This document shows, piece after piece, positions 54,170 through 64,000 of a DNA stretch of 64,000 nucleotides. The position numbers and the translations under genes were made by a program. The stretch spans positions 8,802,135-8,866,134 of the forward strand of contig CM055819.1 of assembly GCA_029582265.1 (NCBI GenBank), read 5' to 3'. Source of the stretch: Zoroaster sp. YZ-2022. Its lineage: Eukaryota > Echinodermata > Asteroidea > Forcipulatida > Zoroasteridae. The notes under the pieces were generated by a model, which was not told the origin of the DNA, ran no database searches, and worked only from the letters and a program-made list of their open reading frames with translations. Within the stretch, counting starts at the first letter, position 1, and each line of letters starts with the position of its first letter.

Positions 54170-55766
54170 CAGGGTTCGTACGGGTCATGGAAAACCTGGA
54201 AAGTCAGGGAATTTTGCTTTTGCATTTTCCAGGCCTTGAAAGTCATGGAAAAGGGTAAACGTCTTTAAAAGTCATGGAAAGTCATGGAATTTTAAGACTT
54301 GTTAAAACCAGTTCGCGTCGGAGGCCGTGTACACACGCAATTTTTTTTCGCACAGTGGATCGGAGAGCGTCTAAACACGTCATAGGAAACTCCGGAATAT
54401 TTGTATGCATGCTCGGTCGCGGTTGACACGTGCGTAAAGTGACGTGCACAGAAGACGTGACCACACGCTGTGGAAGCTTCCATTGTCCTTTCGGGTGACG
54501 TGAAAACACGCCATTTTGGCAGTGCTCGTGCTTCGGTTGACGTGTTATTGTGCAACACTTGTTCGGCACAAGAGCGGGGGCCGTGTAAACACGCTCGCTT
54601 CACATGGGTGGTTGTGCGGGGGCACTCGTAAACCTGTTCCACACCTTTGTCTTTGTCTCCATTGAAATCTGTAAAGCTGCGGTATACTAAGATTTCTATA
54701 GACCAATTACCGTGCACCATTGTCCCATTGTTACTCAGTACCATGCCACTCGGATAATGGGGAAGGAATCCTTGCTCCATGCTCGGTTGATGTGTAAATA
54801 CGACGAAGAATTCTTTCGAGGGCTCGGTGGACTTCTAAAGACGCAACACCAAACACGCCCTCCTGGCTATAATTCCCACGGAAAACTCGCCAATGTATCT
54901 GCTAATAAGCTAAATGGGGGTGTCTCGTCTTAGTTTCATTGACGTAACCAAAAAAATTCACGCAAAAAAAACGTGTTTGTGTGTGAAAAAGAAACCCGCA
55001 CAGGGGCCCAGAAAAACTTTTTTATTCCCGACGCAAACTGGTTTTAAAAGAAAAAGAAACAAGACAACCGGCAACCAAAAAGACACAATTTCTGGGTCAC
55101 AAGTTCACATCAAAGAAATGTCTGCCGACTTTGGAATGTTGAATGTATCAATTTGGGATTAGAGCCAAGACAAGAGTTGGGGCTATTGTTCACTGGACAA
55201 TGACTGACAGGTTGTGGTTTTACACTCCCAGACCAAGAGACCTGGTTCTTGGCTGGTTTACAAGCTATTATAAACTAAACACGTGGTGTTTGTCCCACTC
55301 TGCCTGGCACGCGGGTACCCCGCTCATCTGGTTTTTGCCTATGCTTATAAATAGATCGCGGCAGGCCGCATAGTTACAAATGCGGTGCATCAAAAACATT
55401 CTCTTGAAAAGAAACAAAGTTGCCGGCCAATTAAAATGTATCAATAAAGCTTCCTTCAAGATGAAATAAATCCCTCAGTGGCAAAAAATTATTGTTGTTC
55501 ACAATTAGTTCTCGAACTGAACAAAGGAAATTTTGGGGTGTTTTTTTTTCACCCTGGAATAAATTATAGCGTATCGATAGCGTATCGGCCGATTTATAGC
55601 GTATCGGGCATGCCTGGCTAGAACACTGCTGTTATGCGAATCTACTTAGATTCGCATTGTTAATGTTGGGCGCGAATCGAAAAGTCATGGAAAAGTCATG
55701 GAATACTTGTTGTAAAGGTCATGGAAAGTCATGGAATTATCTAAGTAAAAAAGTGTACGAAACCTG
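54170..55766. mobile_element. 1.6-kb unclassified DNA transposon inside the Penelope RT
   Basis: It starts CAGGGTTCGTACGGGTCATG and ends GTGTACGAAACCTG, so the outer 12 bp are inverted with one mismatch. TATAA flanks it exactly (54165-54169 and 55767-55771), a 5-bp duplication. AAAGTCATGGAAAGTCATGG repeats lie in direct orientation near both ends. The Penelope RT motif is continuous across the empty site. The interior has no recognisable transposase; open frames at 54292-54780 and 54914-55162 are not recognised. Confidence 0.85.
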
Positions 55767-56843
55767 TATAAGGAGGTGACATCCAGAGTGACAAGGAGGG
55801 CAGAATTGGGTATTTGATGTTTAATACCCTCTGGTTTACGGAGGAAGTCCGTAGTGTCCTGTATGAATGAAGGGATAATGAAAGACCAGAGGGTTGAGGT
55901 ATAGCTGTCAACGAACTCAGAGATACGTTATGTTGGCCGGGCTACCATTGCCCGACACAATGGGACGACCCGGGTTACCTGCCTTGTGTATTTTGGGCAG
56001 TAGATAGAAACGGGCCGTACGATGATCCTGTGGAATTAGATAGTTAACTTAAAGGTATCCTTGTCAATACCGTTACAATTATGAATTTTGACGAGGGTGT
56101 CAGATATTTCGTTAGCGAAGGAGTGGGTAGGGTCGGTATCACATTCTGTATAGTGATCAGTGTTATTAAGTTGTCTAAGGGCCTCGGCTGTGTAATCATC
56201 TCTGTTCATGACCACAACAGCAGACCCTTTGTCAGCCCGTTTGATGACTAGGTTCGTAGCTTGTCGGAGTTCACCGATGGCGTCCCGTTCAGCACGGGAG
56301 AGGTTGCTGGCACATCTAGCAGGAGGTTCCCTGTGAACCTCAGAGTTGACTGAGTTGATATAGTTGTCAAGGGCTGCATCCCTATTCTTAGGGGGTACCC
56401 ATGCACTTTTTTCTTTGAAGCGGTTGCGGCCGGGGGCCCCAGAGGGACTGCCATCTGGGGTTTCGTCGTCTGTGGAGGGCTCAGCGTGAAAGAATTCACG
56501 GAGTCGTAGTCTGCGGTTGAAGTGGGCTATGTCCTGTTGGAGTGAGAGTTGATTATGCTCCTTGGGTGTGGGGCAAAACTTAAGACCCCTTGAGAGCAAT
56601 TTAACCTGGGGATCACTGAGTGCAGTATCAGACAGATTAATTACAGTATGTGTTGGTGGGTTAGGGGTATTGTCACCAGAGGGTTTTGTCACCAGTGGTG
56701 ATCTTATGAAAACGCCTGTAGAGGTATTTCTTATGGTTAGCCTGGGCATTGCAGCGTTTCTTGTCCTGTTGGCGTTGTAGGGAGGAACGAAGGTGGTTAA
56801 TGTTGGAGGAAAGAATTGTTTGGAAATGGTCCCATTCATGATC

Positions 56844-56845
<2 letters not shown>
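55767..56845 (-). pseudogene. Penelope-like element N-terminal region and start of RT
   Basis: The frame from 56845 to 56036 contains SDPQVKLLSRGLKFCPTPKE, DIAHFNRRLRLREFF, ELRQATNLVIKRADKGSAVV and VVMNRDDYTAEALRQL, conserved in the N-terminal part of Penelope-like proteins. A stop and frame change near 56036 are followed by [15 protein letters not shown] and [14 protein letters not shown] motifs (the RT fingers) with further stops. The region runs directly into the transposon insertion at 55766. Together with 52833-54169 it makes one minus-strand Penelope copy, decayed. Confidence 0.85.
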
Positions 56846-56892
<47 letters not shown>

Positions 56893-56943
56893 TTATATAT
56901 ATATATATATATTTATATATATTTATATATATATATATATATA
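56846..56943. repeat. AT dinucleotide microsatellite
   Basis: (AT)n with interspersed TTTATATATA units upstream of the Penelope reading frame. A shorter AT run also borders the element's other end near 51360-51390. Confidence 0.95.
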
Positions 56944-58582
56944 AAAGAGACTTTATTACTTCAGCTGTTAATTGTGCGCAAGTTCAGGCGGGGGCTGGCT
57001 TTGTCTGGGGGTTGGACGTGCTCCACCCCCAATAATATGGCATGAGTGCGAGTTTGTAATGCAGGTCAAATTCTGCCAACCCTAAAACGAGCACCCATTG
57101 GCGTCTAATGTAGACAACAGAGTACACTTACTAACTGTTGAACGCCACCAGTAGAATCCACGAGCTAACCTACATCGTTGAGGGCCGTCTACACCTTTTA
57201 CGCTGCAGACATCTTTTCAGATTTCCTGTGCGCAAGTATGATAACGAAACTGATTCCCAAGGGGCCTGCCTATTTTCGTTCCAGCCTCGTTTTGGTCACG
57301 TTGATTTGTATGTAAGAAAAACAAGGTGGCTGAGCAGTAGCAATGGCACTCCGAAGGGAGAGGGAGAGGGAGAGGGGTGTACGCCTGTGGCGAGCGATGA
57401 CAATGTAAGCCCCTCTCCAAGGAGATATTCTAGATGAGCTACTGGTGCACCGTGGACAAGATTGCCCTCCTAACTTGCTGCTCACTACCGCCATTCGAAT
57501 CACGTACACATGGCAAACACTTAATCTGTGAAGTAGGTCACAGTCAAATTCCCAATAGATTGGTTATAGATCCCTTCAGTTTGGCTCAAACACAACATCA
57601 TGCACATAATAGGTTTTCCAAAGACACCGTGCGCCTGATTCATTGCCTCTTGATTGGGTGAGTTAAAAACAACTATTCATTTCGGCAAAATTGAATTTAT
57701 TTCCCTACTTTCATAAAGGGAAATTGACCCAATTTGTATAGATAATAATACATGTGAACAGTTTATTATTTATAAAGGAGCAAGACAAAAAGTTAAGTAT
57801 CCGTTAAGGTGACAAGGCAAACAAGTTTCCATGTGTTCGGAATAAGAAGAAATACAGGCAAATATGACAACCTTAGGCCCCCCAAAAAAGTCCCCAGTTT
57901 CAGGTCTCCGCGCGCGTCGCTTCAGACCCGCGCGTCGGCATTTTGTTTTTATTTATTTATTTTTTTATTTGTTGTTGTTGCTATGAAACGATGTCCAATT
58001 GCAGCCAAAATTGCTGGATCGATTGGATTCTGCTGTGCTGTGTTTTAAGCGATTTTTTTTTCACAGAGGGGTATGAACGTTTGCCCGATTTGTGAGGCCT
58101 CTCTAATAGCCAACATACTTTGTATATGAGAAATTTGGTCCCTGCGTATACAATGTATCACGTATTTCCCTGTTGGCCAAAAAAGGGAGAAAAGATGGCC
58201 GAAAAAGCGAGTCACCGCACTGATTTTGAAGCTGACCGATGACCAGAACCTGGAGACTTTTATTTTGGTCTTATGGAGGTGTTTCACTTCATGTGAATCA
58301 AGATTATATAGGAGCTATATAAAAAATAAATAAATAACTTGTTAAAGTTTCAGTTCATTCCGTTGTGTCGTTAAAGGGAAGCATTGGTAAATACCAGATT
58401 ATCTAATTAACGATTTATTAGATAAAAGTATACCGGTACTTGGTCTAAAATTGTTACAAGTATGAATCATCATGAGAAATGATACGGTCTCAAGTGCTTA
58501 CCGGTACATCTTAAACTAAAGCAAAAGGAATTGTTTCGTCGAATGTACGTTGCTGTCCAACAACTTTGAGAACATAAAATCA
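56944..58582. other. Unassigned region with one unrecognised 99-codon frame
   Basis: This stretch is less AT-rich (especially 57000-57450), with a GGGAGA hexamer run near 57357-57375. The plus-strand frame at 57138-57437 and its minus-strand shadows match no family I know. No splice-supported exon was found. Confidence 0.3.
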
Positions 58583-58756
58583 TTAAAGGCACAGTGTCGT
58601 CACGATCAGAGCAGACTTTCAACAGGGCATGGAATCTAGTTTAAGATGAACACAGTGACTGAAAATTAATTTATGGTAATTATGACCTTATCATGTGGGA
58701 TATTATTTTCAGTCAAAACTAGCACCCCGGTTGATCATGACGATTTGTCCCTTTAA
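58583..58756. mobile_element. TTAA MITE, AGGGACA family, copy 4
   Basis: TTAAAGGCACAGTGTCGTCA at left and ATGACGATTTGTCCCTTTAA at right, with CAACAGGGCATGGAATCTAG inside. A 174-bp copy. Confidence 0.82.
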
Positions 58757-61342
58757 AAAACAGTTTTTCACTATTTTCTCAAAAACGTGAGCGGTTAATA
58801 ATTATGATGAAATGAGCGTATGTTTGCAAGTAACAATTTTGTATCATTCCTTTAAAAAAGAGAATAGAGAACATGCAATAACAAATTTCGCTTAGTGAAC
58901 ACGATCTTCGTATTCAATAACTATTTTAACATGGAATTCAGACGTGCTTAATAAGGGAATCAAACTATGAACGTATGCTTAATTCAAAAGCACATCCTGA
59001 TTAAATGAACTTAACTGTTCATATAATGCCAGCCGAGGACATTTTCAATGTAATTGGAATTTAAATACATTCGTTCTGAAATTCGACCTGCCATCAACGT
59101 ATTGTTAAAGTGCAGAGCGAAATATAATCTTCATCTCCATTCAAAACACACTGTCTGTTTTTCATTGCACTCACAATTGGCTGCAGTTTTGTATTGGATT
59201 CTCAATCTATTATTTTCTCTATTAATAGAAATGCCCTATATGGCTTGAATTGTACCGCAGAATGTGCCCAACAAACACTTAAAAATTACGACTGTGTCAT
59301 TTTAATGGATATATACCGTGTAACATAATACATCAACATTTTCAAAAAAATTCCGGTTTGGATGAAATTCCCGCTTCCATGCAATCCGTAGACTTCGATC
59401 GACTTGACAATTATTCATCCATCACTTTATCTTTAACTATCATTCTTTGTTAGTCTTTCTTCACGGATCGTAGACATCGGTCCCGAGGATGAGAGAATAT
59501 TTCCTTGAGGATGAGGATGACTACAATGGCAGTTTCTCTTCTAAAATTTATTATCATCGTCCCCCACCCCTGAGCAAAAAGGTTAGACCAATTTGGTGGC
59601 GCGTGAATTAGACTTGCTGTAACTCAAAGTTCCTGCAGATCTCGTGAAACAGCGCCCTCATGACTGTGCCAAGCATACGCATGTACACTTTACGTCAAAA
59701 ATGTATTTCTAATTTGTTTATGTTGCTCAGAAGCATAATATTTGGTGGAAAATATGTATCTACAAAAATGTGCATTTCATAAGACGTTTAAGAGTAATAA
59801 AAAAAAATTATTTTCGACAAAGGACATCGAAACTTCTGAATGCATTTTCATTTATTTTTTCTTTAGCGATGATACACCGTAATGAGTTGGAACTTTCACA
59901 CTAGGTTTGTTTTTCTACGTATCTTTATTCACGGGAAATGGCACAAACAGGGCCGGGGGGGTGGGGTTGTGCAATAATTTTTGTCAGTCGGCATTTAGAG
60001 CCTCAGTCAGCAAAATGAAGCATCAAAGGTACTAGAACAAGGGCTGGTCCAGAATTAATTTTCAGTCGGCAAACCTAGAGCTGTAGGTTTGCAAACTGAA
60101 AATGTATCGTGTTTCTAAACTCTAACCGAGTTGTTTGTTATCATTTTTTAAACTTTCTAATACGTTATATTTTACTCACGGAAAGAGCTGCGTTGAGCGA
60201 CTTTAGAGATTGAGATTGAGCCCCAGGGAACATTTTTCTTGTAATTTTTAAATGTGAGATATTGGCAATACTTAATTTGAAACCATGTGCCATGTGAAAA
60301 TGCTCTATTTAGCATAATGTGATACACCAGAAACCATTATTTGATTTGTATGCATGCGCCTTATCGTTGTTATTGTGCATGGATGTGGAAGTCGCATTTG
60401 AGAGCACATTGGTAAATTGAAACAATCGAATCATTCATTAAACCTAGTTGTGTTTTCGTTAAGGCATACAACGTTGTGACGTTAATGCATAAAACAAAAC
60501 TTGTCCCGCCGCTAAGATTTTTGAAAATTCTCCTCGGTCTGCGATTATATTTTTTTGCAGTATAGCATTGCCACTAGTGCACTCACTCATAGGTCTATGC
60601 ATTTTCATTCTAAATATGAATTTTGTACATTAATTTCCTTTAAAAAAGTCACCACAGCCAGGAATTACTATTATAGACAGAAATTACTATATTAACAAAA
60701 ATGTACACAAACAAATTTTAAAAATAAATCTTACCAAATAAAATAAAATAAATCTTACCAAATGTTGTCTCGATCTCGATATTACTTACACAGTTCTAAA
60801 CAGTAGGCTACCATGCCATTCAAATTTCTCGATGAATTAATAATCATTATAGAAGTACCTTTTTAAAATAAGTTTATATTTAAAGATAATGGCAATTATT
60901 TACTGCAGAAAAATATTGCCCCGGCCTATCGTTCAACAGCGAGTTAGAAATAGAGAAAAACTCGTTTCAGGTAGAAATTTTTCTCAAACTTGGGGGCGGA
61001 TACAGGATTATTGAAAGGGGGTCAAAGTAGACAAGACTGGTATTGACAGCAACGCAAATCAACTCAACAGAAAATTTTAGTTTAGATCCGCCATAATACT
61101 CAATAATATAAGTACAAGATGATCAACAACCTAGGAAAGGGTTTGACATTTGAAAGGACGTGGGCGAGGCGAGAGGATTGGATGCAGCCGGAAGCATTTC
61201 TGATATTTAAAAAATGACTTAATTAAATCATTGAAGTGACAGAATTACGACGATATTATACAATGGCACAGCGTAAAGTACGCTGAACTCGGAGATTAGA
61301 TGAATTTTCACCCCTAGATAGCTATGATTTACACGAAGCAGA
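58757..61342. other. Unassigned AT-rich region
   Basis: I find no exon, RNA gene or clear repeat here. Only small features are seen: AGCGCCCTCA (59651), a G run near 59955 and AATAAATCTTACCAAA duplicated near 60722-60762. Confidence 0.35.
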
Positions 61343-61410
61343 TAATAATAATAATGCATTTATAATGCGCCATCTATCTATAGGCATGCCTATTCCGAGG
61401 CGCAACAATT
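61343..61410 (-). mobile_element. 3' end of a SINE/LINE with ATT tail
   Basis: On the minus strand GTTGCGCCTCGGAATAGGCA leads to GGCGCATTATAAATGCATTA and TTATTATTATTATC, like the 3' ends of the SINE family elsewhere in the window. Only the tail is clear. Confidence 0.5.
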
Positions 61411-61449
61411 AACACAGCAAAAGTATGAACATTATATAGAAGGTACATA

Positions 61450-61580
61450 CATAAATTATACACACACACATACACACAATTATATACATGTATATGTATG
61501 TGGTATGTGTATGTGCATGTATGCATATGTAGGCCTATATATGTACACGCATATGCATATAATAATTATATACACATATT
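61450..61580. repeat. Alternating purine-pyrimidine tract
   Basis: A run of CA, TA and TG dinucleotides (ACACACACATACACACAA, TATATACATGTATATGTA, GTATGTGTATGTGCATGTAT), including ACATGT palindromes. Low complexity, prone to unusual DNA structure. Confidence 0.8.
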
Positions 61581-62341
61581 AACTAAAGATATATATGTAA
61601 AACAAAACATTACAAGCAAAACATTACATACATGTATACATGTGCATGATCCAAAAATCAAGCACAATAAGCAGTCTTAAATAAATGAGTCTTTAAATTG
61701 TTCTTGAAAACATTGATAACCCTAATGCCAGAGCACAACCAAAGCATGAAAATAAACTGTGAAGTTAAAACGAATATACGAGAGAGTAAATATTATTTTA
61801 TATTTGAATATAATATTATTCATTAAGATCTTTCGTATTCATTCTAACGTAACAATTTGGGAAAAGCGCGTTTTACTATGAGCTTAATTTGTTGTTGTTG
61901 TTTTTCTTCTAGTTATACATTCAAAATTGAACATTTTGTTATATTATGAATCAATATACTGTACCTTACCCTTCAGAATTTCGATAAATTCAATAAGCAA
62001 AAACTGTTGAATAATTACAAACATCACATACGAACACGCGCACTCCCCCTTCTATTTCACACTTTGCAAAAATACTGTCAAAGGGAAAGTACAACTTTGG
62101 TAATTATATGCAATTACAAAATTACCGAAAATTATCAGAAAGCTGACTTGATGTGAAGTTGGAAAAATATTCCGTCTGAAGTGCACGAGCTTCAGAGAAA
62201 AGACAAACAGATAATAATTATACACAATTACTAGCAAAAGTTGCAAGACGTGGCTTCAAGTGTGTTCTGTAACTAAATTGTCAATGGTCACACTCATGAC
62301 CCGGACTCCGCATTGAGCTGAAACTTGCACATGCTGGTTGT

Positions 62342-62529
62342 TTAAAGGGACATAGTCACGATCAGAGCTGACTTTCAACAGGGCATGGAATCGGTGTCCT
62401 AGTTTAAGATAGTGGACGAATTTTTTATAACCTTATCATGTGGGGTATTATTTTCAGTCACTGAGCTAATCTAAAGCTATAGCACTCCGATTCCATGCCC
62501 TGTGAATCGTGACGATATTATCCCTTTAA
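62342..62529. mobile_element. TTAA MITE, AGGGACA family, copy 5
   Basis: TTAAAGGGACATAGTCACGA at left, CGTGACGATATTATCCCTTTAA-type right end, with GGCATGGAATCGGTGTCC mirrored by CCGATTCCATGCCCTG. Confidence 0.85.
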
Positions 62530-62598
62530 TGTATATTTTGATTCGAAGAAAGTACGCATACACAAATAGATGCAGCTTTGTTAAGATTACCTTCAAAA

Positions 62599-62817
62599 TT
62601 AAAGGGACAATGTCATTACGATCAACAGGGCATGGAATGGGAGTGCTAATTTTAGATTAACTCAGCTCAGTGACTGAAAATAGTACCCCACATGATACCG
62701 TTGCTGCTGCATGAATGAGCTAGTAATTTCTAGTCACTGTGTTCATCTTAAACTAGGACACCGATTGCATGCCCTGTTGAAAGTCTGCGCTGATCGTGAC
62801 GATACTGCCACTTTTAA
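62599..62817. mobile_element. TTAA MITE, AGGGACA family, copy 6
   Basis: TTAAAGGGACAATGTCATTA at left, CGTGACGATACTGCCACTTTTAA-type right end. Its AGTCACTGTGTTCATCTTAA segment shows the empty site of the Harbinger insertion in copy 1. It lies 70 bp from copy 5. Confidence 0.85.
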
Positions 62818-63252
62818 CACTCTACACGGATAAAATTTATATAATCGACACAATTCATTTGTGTAGTGCTTTTAGAACCAAGTTACACTTTCTGCTTGTC
62901 AGTTAGGTTGATAATCATTTCTTTGACTATTACTATTAAACTAATAAATGTGTCACTGACTGTGTCAATAAATTATAACGGTCCAATTAAACGCAGAAAC
63001 TGCCTTGATCATGAGAATGAGAATCGAAATAAAGCCTCGGGCAAATAATGAACAAACAAATTAAATAAAGGAATGTTCTTTCTTCATAAATGATACACCC
63101 AGCTGCTTATTTATCACGCGTTAGTGAAAACCAGCCAGCGGGCATGTTAAATATTTAAATCTCCATTCTACCGTCTTTGCTCAGAGAATGTATTGTTGAT
63201 CATAAATCGAAGGGTGTTTATGTTTTTTTGATAGTCCAAAGCTAGTAATTTA

Positions 63253-63597
63253 TTGATAATAATAATAGAATTATATAGCGCCAAATTGCCAAAGGATACA
63301 AGGCGCTTTTACATTATTATCCCTGGTCATTGGGCCAATATCAATCCTTAAACTTTCTCGGCTCCCTGGGGAGTATACAGCCCCGAGCTACCGTAGCGCA
63401 CCGGAAGCTTTTTTGCAACCATAATATCAACCTCTACCCTCACAGGTACCCATTTATACTCCTGGGTGAAGAGGAGCGCTGTACAGTGCTGAAGAACACA
63501 AGTACCATGGTCGCAGCCAGGATTCGAACCCACATTCTGACGACTCAGCCATCAGAACACAAATCTGATGCGCTAGACCGCTCGACCATGGCACTCC
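63253..63597 (-). mobile_element. tRNA-headed SINE, long subfamily, minus strand
   Basis: On the minus strand the head ATGGTCGAGCGGTCTAGCGC and GTGGGTTCGAATCC (A and B boxes) is followed by CACCCAGGAGTATAAATGGG, TATACTCCCCAGGGAGCCGA, GCGCCTTGTATCC and (ATT)n. It matches the SINE at 4130-4491, including the TGATGGCTGAGTCGTCAGAA insertion in the head. Confidence 0.87.
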
Positions 63598-64000
63598 CAA
63601 GAAGGGAAAGAAGGGAATGTTATTATTTGAGTTATTTTAAGTTGAAATTTATTTAATTCAAACATTTATTTGTTTGGTGATCCATTTGTGAAATTTTATG
63701 GTTTTCGACATTTTATTATGTTTAATTCAAACATTACTTTTTGGTGATCCATTTATTTTATGAACTTCATAAAAATAACGAATGTCTATAGTTTCGTTTC
63801 GTACTTAGTAGGAGTCTTGCATAATAGTTTGGTTTATAGTGTCCTGATACTGCACTGTCCAGTATGGGAATGAATACCGCCCTCTATTGTTTATAGTGTT
63901 GTGAAAATGTACATTTTTAAAAATGAGCGTGGTTAACTTGCTCTCCAAAGTGCGGACCTTTCACAATGTTGGTTTTGTAATGTTTATCTGGATTCAAAGA

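Noticed and set aside
57138..57437. 99-codon plus-strand frame in a less AT-rich stretch
   Set aside because: It contains a GGGAGA simple repeat and has no recognisable domain. Overlapping minus-strand frames are equally long, so coding is not supported.

Overview
This is a window of animal nuclear genome, AT-rich and with short exons, large introns and a very high density of nested repeats. There are no bacterial operons. The residual non-LTR, Penelope-like, Ty3/gypsy, hAT and PIF/Harbinger elements, tRNA-headed SINEs ending in ATT repeats, constant ACATGTA words and foldback elements with tandem-repeat arms (like the TU elements of sea urchins) point to a marine invertebrate deuterostome, most likely an echinoderm. 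The phylum is an inference.

One host gene can be assembled with confidence. It lies on the minus strand and encodes a 138-residue cold-shock-domain protein of the CARHSP1/CSDC2 family. Its coding exons are at 24452-24622 (start at 24579), 21854-21982 and 12396-12555 (stop at 12396-12398). The splice sites are canonical, the phases agree, and the second junction rebuilds the conserved HISDIEGDY motif. Intron 2 (9.3 kb) holds a 3-kb array of about 109 copies of a 28-bp unit plus several small transposons.

Region by region: 0-6.6 kb has a CCAAT/TATA promoter-like segment, two broken LINEs and SINEs. 6.8-12.2 kb is nested MITEs (TTAA type, Harbinger, hAT, long-TIR). 12.4-24.6 kb is the CARHSP1-like gene with its repeat-filled introns. 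25-31 kb has MITEs and a 1.55-kb hAT element with an exact 8-bp target duplication. 31-33.4 kb is a ~210-bp tandem array split by a TTAA element whose empty site is visible. 33.4-37.2 kb has two foldback elements, a 300-bp hairpin MITE and split MITEs. 37.3-43.3 kb has more TTAA/CCCTAAC elements, a third foldback element and a tandem pair of hammerhead-ribozyme-like cores. 43.3-48.8 kb is a decayed gypsy retrotransposon nested in a TTAA element. 48.9-50.7 kb is a frameshifted DDE transposase. 51.4-56.9 kb is a Penelope-like element (GIY-YIG domain, RT, hammerhead-like core) interrupted by a 1.6-kb transposon. 57-64 kb is mostly unassigned sequence with MITEs and a SINE.

The main points of interest are the family of TTAA-targeting elements with telomere-like CCCTAAC termini, most of which carry internal tandem repeats; the three foldback elements; the hammerhead-like motifs; and the intronic minisatellite that puts a GTAAGT hexamer into the sense strand of the host gene about 100 times.
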